This document shows positions 20,518 to 32,100 of a DNA stretch of 54,330 nucleotides, piece after piece. Below the pieces are notes generated by a model that searched no databases, had not been told where the DNA came from, and saw only the letters and a program-made list of their open reading frames with translations. Positions within the stretch are counted from its first letter, which is position 1; each line of letters opens with the position of its first letter. The position numbers and the translations under genes are program-made. This DNA is from Chromera velia (lineage: Eukaryota > Sar > Chromeraceae), in NCBI GenBank assembly GCA_018398765.1, contig JAHBMJ010000188.1, positions 1 through 54,330 of the forward strand. Direction: 5' to 3'.

Positions 20518-21501
20518 GCCGCAGAACGGACGGAAAGACTTGAGAGACGGAACTGCGGAGGATGGTGAGCTTCTTCGTGGACTCTCCCTCACTTTTGCGA
20601 AGAAGCACGATAAGTGCACAAGCCTTTCCGCAAGTGTTCACAGTGCCCAGGCTTGGTCGCTCCCAAAGGCTCCGGTCCGGTGGTCCTTCGTGGGCTTGCC
20701 AGATTGAAACGATTTTCTTGTTTGCCGTCTACGTCGAGGTACTACAATCTGGGAGCAGACTAGAACTCGAAGTACGCGGGCTTCATCGAACCATGAAGGC
20801 TCAGCAAACAACCTAATCACTCAAGCCCAGCAAAAGCTTCAGAGGCGACCGACACGATGTCACAATATGTCACAGTCTCGATAAGAGAAACAGCTCAAAG
20901 AGAATCTAAGTTCTTCGATTGAATTGAATTTTTGCCGTCTCCGTTGTGACCGTCGGCGTCGCGTCGGTGTTGCGTGGCCGTCATGCAGGTAATTGCAGGT
21001 ACGTTGGGGAGTGTTGTTGTACATGCAGGGCTTTTTTCCACACGAATTTCGCGAGCCCCCATGCAATTCAGAGATGACCGAATTGCATGGCCATGCCGCC
21101 CCCGAGGTAAAAGCCCCTTTCTTTTTCTTCGTTTCTCAACGACACGCCGAGGCGCCGCCAGAACACGATCTCGAGATTCTTGCAGCGGTCGATCACGACT
21201 TGCCAGTGACGTGTATATTGAGGTTTTGTCCATTCGGCCCTTCATTCGATGGTTTTGTTGCTCATGTGCGCGTCAACCAATTGTGAGGCAGGAGGACAGC
21301 GACCGAGTTGTTTCACCTGGGGGCGTCTCTCGGTCGAGCGAAAAGGCTTCACGTTTTGGTGACAGGGTGGGAATCTTGGCAGTCTCGTAGGCCTGACAGC
21401 CGTTTGCAAAGAGTCTCCGTATTTCAAGTCAGAGGCTCTTTCTGTTTCCTCACTTTATTGAAGAAAGAAAACTGCACAGTAAGGAGACTAATCCGGAGAC
21501 G
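20518..21501. other. Divergent promoter region, RuvX and plastid giant gene
   Basis: 984 bp between the start codons of the minus-strand YqgF-like gene and the plus-strand giant gene. No further gene is supported. Both neighbours carry plastid-type leaders, so a shared control region is conceivable, but no motif was recognised. Confidence 0.5.
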
Positions 21502-21912
21502 ATGCAGGTCTACGGCGTCTCCTTTTTATTTTTCATCGGGGTTTTCTGTCTCTCTTTGCTGAAGCATGTGGCTGCCTTCCTATTCGTCCCAAATAACATC
21601 CCCAGAGGACTCCAAACCAGACAGGCAATAAGGCGGGGTGGGAGGCAGACACAAAGGGGAACTCGGAATACTGGTTTGGAAGCAAAAACACAAGAGAAAG
21701 GGGATGTGACCGTGTTTGGGGTAAGTCGAAAAGCTCCCGTCTCCTTTTGTTGGGCTGGTCTTTCTTTTCTCCTCCAACCAGCTTTCTACCTCTTTTGTCA
21801 ACCTCCCTTTTCTGCTTATCCGCGGAGCTTCTGTCTATCCAGACTATCCTTGCATGTCAGTCTGCGGACATTCGTGGGTGTTGCTGTTCTTCTGTGCATG
21901 TGTTGGAGTGTG

Positions 21913-21950
<38 letters not shown>

Positions 21951-24900
21951 CCTCTTTCCCCTCTCTCTCTGTGTGTGTATGTGTGTGTTGCATGTGCATG
22001 CCCCCCCCCTGCAGGCTGACGACCTGAGGTCAGTGAATCTCCACGACATGGTCAGATGGCAGCGTTTTCTGGAGGAGCACAGGACGCAACTGAAGGCTCT
22101 CTACAGGGGCACAGAGAGGGGGGGCAGGAGGGGGACAGCCTCTTTTCCCCTCCTACTGGACGTCTCGGACGTGCATCCGATGTACGCAGACACAGGGAGA
22201 GAATACGGTGTGAGGCAGTATGTGTGCAGCGATGTGCAGAAACTGAAGACGGTGCAAAACAGACTCGGTCAGCACTCTCTGGAAGAAAGAAGGAGGTAAA
22301 CGCTTTTGCGAAACCATCCGTTCCCTGCGTCTTGCCTCTCCCCCCCCTACTTCAATCAAGCCCTGGAGCTTTTGGTCGCTCGCTGTTCGTGTCCCCTCCG
22401 TTTTTTGGTGGTGATGTGTGAGCGTGAAGACTGTTTTGAATGCGTGTATGGTGGTTTACTGTGTGGACTGATCGCCCACTGTGCTTTCCCCCCCCCCTCT
22501 CCCTTTCCCTTGCTGGTGCATGTGCGTATGCAGAATCTGAAGACAGCAGTGTGACGCTGATCACTGGCCTCCCTCGCATCCCTCTGGAGAGTGACCGTCC
22601 GGGTGTGCTCAATCAGGAGAAGGAGAGGGAGGCTCCAGAGGGAGAAAAGGGGTTGAGAGGCCCCGACGGGAAGTTTGTGCCCTCTGTTTACATTGCATTC
22701 GCCAGAGAACTGCAGAAGAATCACATTCAGGTCAGCGATTGAAAGAAGGAAAGTGACCAATCAGACGAAGTGACACCGAAGAAGCGAAGTACAATCAGAC
22801 GAAGTGACACCGAAGAAGCGAAGTACGAGTCGCATGACAGGAGTACAAAGATTCATTATCTACTTCTCCAGCCAACACGATGCTCTTCTCCCTCGTCTTT
22901 TTCCCTCGCGCTGTCTTGCTGCACTCAGACTATTGCTGTGGACTTGAACGGCCGCGCTGCCTTCGGAGGTAAGGCGGACAGAGGGAGGGCGAGAAGGGGT
23001 CCTGGAGAGAAGGTGTTCTGGGAGAGGGGGACGGAGCTTCTCGACGGGGCCCTGCAGGTTATCCAAAGCCAGGAAGAAGACCGAAAGGTTGGTGGGGGGG
23101 GGAGGTGCAGGAGGCAGTGAGAGAACAAAACAGGCCGCTAGGCAAACCACTCGTTCCGAAGATTTCTATAAGAAAAATGGAGGAATGGTTTGTGTGATGC
23201 TGGGCGCTTTCAGTCCATGTATATTGAGGGAGACAGCGGAGGGGACAGGGCAGCGGGAGAGAAGAAAAGAGCTGCGGCGCTTTCTCCTTTGCCTTTTGTG
23301 GCTGCCAGCATAAGCAATTTCCTTCATTCTTCATGATGTTTCTACTGTACGAATTCTTCATGCACGGCGACTTTGGGACCGTAGTATGCTTCTGCGTATT
23401 TTTGAAGGAGCGGCTGTGACACTGAAGGCACTGAACCAAAACTTGAAGTTTCAGGAAGGCCCCTGGAAGCACTGATTGCGTTCTTTCTTTTTCAATTTGC
23501 AGAAAAGACTTGCGGCTTCGAAGGTGCGCTCGGAGGAAGAGAAAGAAAGGGAAGAGGGCGGGGTCCTGGGGCAGGACATGATGGGAAACGATGAACCAGA
23601 CAACCTGGAGTCGCGGTTCAAGTACAAAAAGGTGTCCAAGGCAAGGGCGGCATTCCTTCAAAAGTCAGTATGTCAGACTGCGCAGACGGAACTCGTCGTT
23701 TTGAAAGAATCAAGAGAAGCGGTTGGACGTCATTGGCTTTTTTTTTGGCTCCCAACGCCTGCAGATCTGTCTTTGTTCTGCCTGTCAGGTTGTCCCTCCG
23801 TGTCTTCATCTATCCATTTTTTCTTTTATTCTTTTTCGTTCATTTGTGCATGTGAGCGTTTCTCTCTGTCCTTTGCCGTGTGTTCCTCTGCAGGCGATGG
23901 GAGGAGAGGCAGAAGAGGTTGGGTCGCCGTGCAGAGAAGGAAGCGAAGAGAGCGGCAGCCGCTGAAGGACAGGAGGAGATTGAGAAGAAAAAAGAGAAAC
24001 CAGGTGGGTGTGTAATTTGGTCAGCGTTGCACTCTGATCTCATTGTGTCGAGAAGACAAAGTTTGTCTGCATTGTGACGAAGGAAGAAGAACTGATCAGT
24101 CGGGCATCCAGTGACTCAAGTTGTGCTGGAAGGGAACAGATGCGCTCTTCCCCCTCCCCCCCCCCCCTATTTGGTGTGTGTGTGTGTGGTGTGTGTGCGT
24201 GTGTTCATGCTTCACCTTTTCCAACTTCTCGTCGCTCTTTTTTTCTTTCGTTTATGTCCTTCCAGCTTTTGAAGACTTCATCGGAGACGACGCGTCGACT
24301 GAGGGTGAGGGTGCCTCGGCGGGGAAGCGTTCTCTGTCTGTGCGCGTGTACCTGCCTTTCTGGGACTTTGACTCAGGTAGGTAGGGAGGTTTGGGGAGGG
24401 GAGGGTGGAGATTGGAGTTCTTTCCGATTTTGCATTTTGTTTGTTTTTGATTTTACGCCGGGAGACATTTTTTTGTTCCCTTCGTTTCGGTGGGATTCGT
24501 TTCAGGAAGTAGAGAGAAGAGCAAATGGTTGCACATGCGTTTGCTCATGGATGCAGGCCGTCCATCGTGTTTGCATGCGGTCGTGTATGTGTATGTGTAT
24601 GTGTATGTGTGTTGACGTGGGCGTTTCTGTGGACATGCATCATATGATGGGGGAATGGATTTGTTTCTGCATGTGTGCATGTGTGTATTCATATGTCTTG
24701 CATGCATGCAGAGCGGATCATCGACGCCCGCGCTCGAGCTCAGAAGGCAGCAGAGCGTCTCCTCTATCTGAGGAAAACGTTGAAGTTTGTTGAAGTGGGA
24801 GGGTTCTTCGGTCAGTTTTTGTGAAACAACAGTTCAAGTCTAGAAAGAATGTCAGGATCAATCAAAAGGGAGAAGCGTCTTTGTTCACCGAAGTTAGCTT

Positions 24901-26269
24901 TTGTGTGTGCTATTCTCTTACGCGGACTCTCTCTTTTCTCGTATCTTTCATGTCGCTGCGTGCCAATACGCAATCTGTTCATATTCACAGAGAACCTCCA
25001 TTCCTCTTGTTGCAGCTCGCACGCACAAGCAGGTGGAAGACCTGTTGCGGTGCAATCGGATTCTTGAGGAGATGCAAAGGGAATTCAGAGAGAGAAAAGA
25101 AAACGATGGAGGCCTCTTTGCACCTATTCGGGCAGTGGTCGACAGCACGACGTTTCTGGAGGCTGCGGTGCGACATCAGGTCCTGAGGGATCCTTCCGAA
25201 ATCCTCGAACTGGCGGTCAGTGAGTGAGCTTCTCGGCATGCTTTACTCCTTCCTGTCTTCGTTCCTTCTTCTGATGCCTGTGTCCGTCGTTCTTGTCTCC
25301 TGGCCGACTCTGATCGCTTCTTCGCTCCCTCCTCTTCCTTCCCCTTCCTTCCGTCTGATGCGAAATAAATGAAAGGGACGATCGTGTTTGGAAACAGCCA
25401 AGGGAAGCCACTCTATTCTGTGCCTGCCTGCCTGTCTGTTCGTCGTCCGTCCGTTCACTGATTGTCTTCCTTCTTGCCTTCCCGCCTTCGTCGAATGGAC
25501 GCAGGTTTCTGACCAAGTGCTCTGGTTGGCCTCCACAAGGCAGCTGCGGCTTGGACACAGCGACCACGCGGTGTCTCTTCCTCTGTTGGGCTCTGCAAGC
25601 GGGAAGGCGGAAGGCCTCCTGTCTCACGGGTGAGTTGATCTCTCTATCTGCCCGTGACTGGGTGAAGGGACCAGTCTAGTCAGTTAATGGAGATAGGTAC
25701 GCGTGCATTTGTCTCTCTCAGAATGGGAAAGGTTTTCTCCTCAGGGGTGGAAGAAGCCTGGGGGGGATTTACTGTAAAATGTTTGCATCCCTAGAAAGCA
25801 GGGGGGGCGGCATGGAGGAAAGAAGTGCAATGAAGTCAATGTCTCCGTTCTTCTGGACAGTTGCAGCTGCGTATGTGGTCTCGCTCTGTCTCTCATGAAA
25901 TCTTTCTTCCGCGCTCTCTCTCTGGACGGTCTTGGTCCTCTCTTGCAGGCTGTCAGATAGTGAGGAGGATGGCGAGGATGGCGGCGAGTCCATGGACATT
26001 GGGAGCCAGATGGAGAGGGCACGAGACCTGGAGGACCTAGACGAGGGAAAGAGAAGGGCTGCTCTACTGCAAGAAGAGAATTCATTCGTCGAGGAAGAAG
26101 ATACATCCAGCGGTCGGTCGGTCGGTCGGTCGGTTGTTTTCTTCCCCCCTTCCTTTCTTCCTTTCTTCCTTCCTTTCTTCCTTTCTTTCTTTCTTTCTTT
26201 TTTTCTTTCATTCGTTCATTCTTTCTTTCTTTCTTTCATTTTTTCATTCTTCCATTCTTTCATTCTTTC

Positions 26270-26301
<32 letters not shown>

Positions 26302-26391
26302 CTTCCTGCCTTCTTCCTTCCTGCCTTCCTTCCTTCATTTCTTTCTTTCTTTTTTTTTTTTTTTTCTTTCTTTCTTTCTTCCTTTTTTTTT

Positions 26392-26423
<32 letters not shown>

Positions 26424-26813
26424 TTTCTTTCCTTTCTTCCTGCCTTCTTCCTTCCTTCCTTCCTTCCTTCCATCATTTCTTTCTTTCTTCCTTTCCTTCC
26501 TGCCTTCCTTCCTTCCTTCATTTCTTTCTTTCTTCCTTTCCTTCCTGCCTTCTTCCTTCCTTCCTCTTTCCTTCCTTCCTCTTTCCTTCCTTCCTCTTTC
26601 CTTCCTTCCTCTTTCCTTCCTTCCTTTCTTCCTTCCCTCCTTCATTTCTTTCTTTCTTTCTTTCTTTCTTGCTTTCGTTATTCAGCGATTTGCTTGTGTG
26701 TTGGCTTGTTTATTTCTGTCTGTTTGGCTGTCTGTCTGTCTGCAAAGAAGGGCCGCAGGGTACGCTTAAGGCCTGGAGCTCTGGTACCCTTCCACGGAGA
26801 GAGCGCGCCAAAA

Positions 26814-26844
<31 letters not shown>

Positions 26845-29132
26845 CAGAAGAGAATGAAGAAGGAGAAAATGGGAAAGGAAAGACGATATACTCTGTCTGT
26901 CTGTCTGATTCTTTCCCCCTTTTATGTCTGGTGTGTTCATGAAGAGAAGGAGGGCCGGAAAAGAAGGAACTGCATGCATGGTCTTTCTGTTTGGGGTTTC
27001 ATGCATTTTGAGAACACGTGTATCGATGTCGATGTCTGCATTTCTGTTGTTTGCCTCTCAACAACGTGGGTGGATGGGGTTGGTGGCAAGGGAAAAACGA
27101 AAACATCAGGGAGAAATGAAAAAATAACGAACACTCTTGAGGGAACGAAAGTTTGCTGGGTCTATCAGCATCAGGGACAGAGCATTTATGTTCCAATTTC
27201 GGATTTTCCTTGTCTACCTTGTCTCTCCTGCGCTTCTTTGAGTACAAAGCGCTCCTTTGTGGCCATCTGCTTGCCTGCTTTATATTTTTTGTTCTTTCCC
27301 AAACGACGTGTTTGAATGATCGATACAACTTGCAGCGGTTGTGACTGAGGATGAAATTGTGTCGATGGGACTGAAGGAGGACGAGAGAGACGAGTTGGCG
27401 TTGTTGGAATTCAGAGGGGCTATCCGCAGAGACGAGGTGACGGGCAAACTGATTAATCCATACACAGGAGGTAAGTATCTTGTTTGTTTCTTTTCTGGTA
27501 TTTTCTTCCGTCTCCCTTTTCCCTCTTCACACCAGAATGGCCGGCCTGTCTCTTCCGCACCTGTATGTAAGGTTGTGAATCTGTGTGGCTGTCTGTATTT
27601 AGGTCGGTTGATTGGTTTTTTCACTTCTTCTCGGTCTCTGCTGAAAGTCTGGCATCTACCTGGCGGCTCTTCGTTTTGAAGTCACTCTGGTACCTGCAGT
27701 CTTTCCCTGTCAGTCTGCTTCCTGATGTTTGACTCTGTGAGTCAATCAGTAGACGCTGGAGGGACCATTTCTTTGTGTTTCTTTTTGTTGCGCTTCATAT
27801 CTATGTGTGATTCCTCAAAAGCACAATGGGCCCATCCGTCTGATTGACTCACTGACTGCAGAGAGTGTGGATTCTCTGAAGCCGCTCCTGGAGGAACTTG
27901 CTGATGCCAGATGGAGGAGGGAAGAGGCATTGCGGATGAAGCAGGAGGAAGAAGGTGGGTGTGTGGGTTGTGCCAGCCTCCCTGTCTGCCAGTTCGCCTT
28001 TCTGTTTGGGAAAGAATCGAACCAGAGCAGTATTATGTCGTTTTGTTCAGCTTTCTGTTATGTGTGTCGCTTCGTCACTTTTGTCCAACGGTCTCGAATG
28101 AGTGGAGAAAAGAAACAAAAATGTGAAAATGTAGACACGTGCATGAAGAAACACACGCACATCCCTTCTTTCTGTTTTCTTTACACCATCAATCTTTCCT
28201 CCTTCATTCATGGCTGTGTGTGAGGGAAATCAAATGTGTTTGAAGACCACTCGTTGTTCCCTAGCCATTTGCCGGGTTCCTGTCCTTTGCTCTCCCTGCT
28301 CATTGCATTTCAATGAAATTCAGTTCAAACAATCTTACTGGGATGCATGAATGCAGACCGAGCCCACCTGGAGGTTCTCGAGGGCACCCCGTGGGAAGGC
28401 CAATTCGATGCAATGGAATTGGCAGTCAGTCTTCTGCTGTTTTTTGGGTGAAGGGGCGCAGGGTTGTGGTTTGCAAGTTTTGATTGGCATATACATGCGA
28501 ATTGATCTGAAAGGGGGGGAGGAGGAATTGGGGAGAAGCGGCAAAAGTGACGGGGAGGAAGAGAGGGAGGAAGCGAAGTGGAAGTAAAAGGATGGAGAGG
28601 ACCCGCCACAATATGGTCTGACCTTCTGTCGGTTGGTTTGTCACAGATGGAAAGGCAAACAGCCTCTTCCATCCTTTGTGTTTGTTCTCTCCTGATTAGT
28701 CTCCACCTCTCCTTGGTTGATTGCAGGACTTTGAGATCATGTCCCTCCCCTTCAGAGAAATGTATGATCAAGTGGAGAAGGACAGAGACGGATATCCTGT
28801 CCATCACCTAAAACGAAGTCAGTCCACCATGGACTGGGAGTCTGTTCCTCTCTTTTTCTTTCAATTTGTGCACTTTTGACCTTTTTTGGTCCAATTTCAT
28901 CATGCAGCCTCTGTACGTTTTTGTAGCCGGGGGTTCTTTCTTTTACATCGCTCTCTGCCTGACTGTTCGTGAGAATGACTCTTCGTTTGGAGATTAAAAA
29001 GCAGACTTCTGACTCTCTGTACGTTTTTTGTTGTCGTCTTGCTACAGTACCAGGAGAGATTCAAGAGAAATGGACTGACAGTAAAGAGAGATTGTGATCA
29101 CATTGTTTTCTTCCTTTCTGTCTGTCTGTCTC

Positions 29133-29163
<31 letters not shown>

Positions 29164-32100
29164 TTCTTTCTTTCTTTCTTTCTTTCTTTTTCTCTCTCTT
29201 TCTACCCCATTCCAACCCTTCTCCCCCCTGCAGGACCGATTACTGAGCTCACTTCCTTTTTGGGATACTGCGCTGAGGTCTCTGTCGAACAGTACGGGCG
29301 GTTTCTGACGGTCAGTCGGGAAGAATGCAGGGTCGTTGTGTGTCTCGATTAGAAATTGAACAGATGAAAAGAAGTGCATTTATTCCTGAAGGAGAAAAGA
29401 GAGGGGTGCTCTTGCAGTGGGGGAGAGAGGGGAGAGCACAGTGGAGACCGGCGGCGGGCAGTCAGGAAAGCGAATGGCCAAAGAAGGCAGAATTTTCTTC
29501 TTCTTTTTGTGAAGGCTCAATCAAGCTCAAACTCAACAAGGGGGGGAAGGCAGCAGGCATTGCGAATTCAGTGGTGAATTTTCTTTCACCTGCTGTCTGG
29601 GAACCAACGATAGTTTCTGCTTGTTCTTCCCTGCCTCTTTCTCCCCTAGTATCTGCTTACTTACTGAGCAATCCGTCTATCTTGTGTTTTCTCTCTCGTA
29701 CATCTGATTTCTCTGTGCAGCGCAAAGCAGAACAACAACGAGAAGCTCTCTTCGAAAAGCAGGAGATGAGAGCGACCTCCTTCAAGGAATACGACAAAGT
29801 GATGAATAGACAGATCAGAGAACTGGACAAGGGAACTCAGCCACGCCCAATGTCCGGTCAGTGACTGGTCTACCTGTGGGTTGATTAGTTCAACCTGCCT
29901 GCCTGCATTTCTGAGCTTCCATTGAAGTTTCGTCCCATGGGGCGTGCCTGCCTCCCTCTGACTCATTTGCCTAACGCTCCAAGTGAGCTGGGAAAGAGTC
30001 CATCTAGTTGGCTTCTTTTCTTACTTTGCCTTCTCAGGCCGTACTGTTGTCTTCCCAGCCCAGTCACATCGTGTCTCGCTTGTTCTGCGTGTGTAAGTGT
30101 GTGTGAGAGAGAGAGGAGGAGAGAGAGATCACTTCCGTGATTCTTCCTGCAGATGAAGACTTTGAGGAGGCGATGCTCGAAGGTCTGTCCCGGGAGGCAA
30201 AGGAGGAGACTTCTAAGCTTGTTGAGAAAATTCGAACCCAGGGAGAGACCACATCAGACCCTCGCAAGCTCAGCGAATCATTTGAGGGGAAGGACAAACA
30301 GATGATTGAAGACATCCTGCCTCCCTCTTTGGATTTCGACCTGGACTCACAGCTAGCCTCGGGGGAAGAGGAGGATGAAGAGGAAGAAGAAGGGGGACAG
30401 TGGCAAGCAAAAGAAGCAACCTCGCAGACAGCTACAGTGCCAGTTTTAGAGCAACAGACAGGCACCAAGGACGTCCGCGTAGAAAAGGAGCAGTCTGTCT
30501 CTGCCTCTGCTCCTATCCGTGGAGGTGAAGCGGCAGGTGAAGAAGGAGAGGGACCTGAGGCGGAAGACGGTCGGGTAGACGTGGCGGCAGAGGGCGACCT
30601 CCGTGCCTCCCCCCCTCGATCCGGGGTGGCACAAGAAGGGGATGAGGTGAAGAGGGAGCACAGAAAGGAGGGAGGGATGGGGGAGAGGAGTGATACTCAG
30701 GTCTCCTCTTCTCCTGCTTCTCCGTCTCCTTCTCCGTACAGAGAGACAGATGAAGTTCGACTGATTACGCCTAGGGACTACTTGGAAGGTCGGAAGAGCA
30801 AGAGGGGGCCGAGTAAGGGCGTCTCTGTTGTGCCCGTCAAGGCACGTCATTTCGGAGCTGCTCTTCCAGGCACCGACCCTTTTGGGAAGGTCGGGAGGCA
30901 CACGTACCGGGTGATCCGGGTCGATGGGAAGGTGATGAAGGTGCGGGAGGATGGGGCACCCGGGGGGGGACAAGGGGGGGCATCGAAGGTCAAACCTGCC
31001 GAGGCTGTCGACGCTGAGGTGAGTTTGTACTTTGGTGTGAGAGCGTCTGTGTGTGTGCAGAGGGCGGTGGGGTATTTTTTTTCTTCTCACTTCGACCTTT
31101 CCCTCCTTGCCGCGTTGTTCCTTCCTCTCGTGTTCACCTTGCATGTCCCTGAGGATGACTTTCGGGGTTTGTTTCTCTCACGTCATGGACGCACGAAAGG
31201 CCGCACCCCCTTTTTCCTCTTGTTTGTCTGCCTGCCTGCCCGCAGGTGATTCGTGTTCTGAACGAGGCGGGTACCCTTGAGGAGATGCTGGTCGTCGACG
31301 GCGTTGTGCTGAGGCGGGTGACAGCAAAGGACCCAAACCGGGTCCAGCAGGTTGCTGTGGCACCTGAAGTTTTGAAGAAGGCGTTGGAGAGCGAGGAAGA
31401 GAGAACCAAGACCACGTTCGCCCTCCAGTCAGACAAGCAGGACCCCACAGCACCGAGACGCCTCGTGAAGCTTGAACAAACTCCGTGGGGAAATTCCAAT
31501 GCCGCCATTCCTTCCGCTCCCACGTTGACCTTCGCGTCATCAAATCCTGGAGGTTTGGCCTCTGATTCCGCTCTGGAGGAAGGTAGTTCTCAGACAATAG
31601 CGAAAATTCGAGCCCGATCCAATTTTGCAGTCTTTCAGCAGAGACTTCTTGCAAAAAGGGGAGCGAAGGACTCAGAGAGAGCAAAGTCGGCCCAGGCCCT
31701 CGTCAAGGAAGCCCTTTCGGATCGTCAAGAGCTGTTGGGAGCATTCGATGAATTTCCTGTTGACGACATCGGAGAGCTCCGCTTCGACATGACCGCTCTG
31801 AAGGGACGCACCCCTGCGGCACCGGCCTCTGAAAGGCTACCACAGAACAATCAGCAGCAGAAAATGAGTCAACAGCTAAATGACAGAATCTCAGCAGCAA
31901 GAAAAGACCCAGAGGGTGAGGTGTCTTTTTTGGTCCCCGGTAGTGCCACAGAGCTGTCCGCTCACGCCCGCCGGCAGAGGGTCTCAAGGCATAACAAGAA
32001 CCTGCTGCCGTTCGCCTCTCTACCGTCTTGGCAGGTCAGAGTGAAATGTGGATGAAGGAAAAGAGGACGTACGTCAATTTCGGCGCTTTGTTGCGGCCTC

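Noticed and set aside
26130-26770. Open frames of 200-336 codons rich in Phe, Leu and Ser, and Lys/Arg/Glu frames opposite
   Set aside because: Products of the CTTT/CCTT array inside an intron, present in all frames at once.
31916-32034. Earlier donor G|GTGAGG at 31915 for exon 20 of the giant gene
   Set aside because: Its phase leads to a stop in the next exon; the donor at 32034 keeps the frame open.
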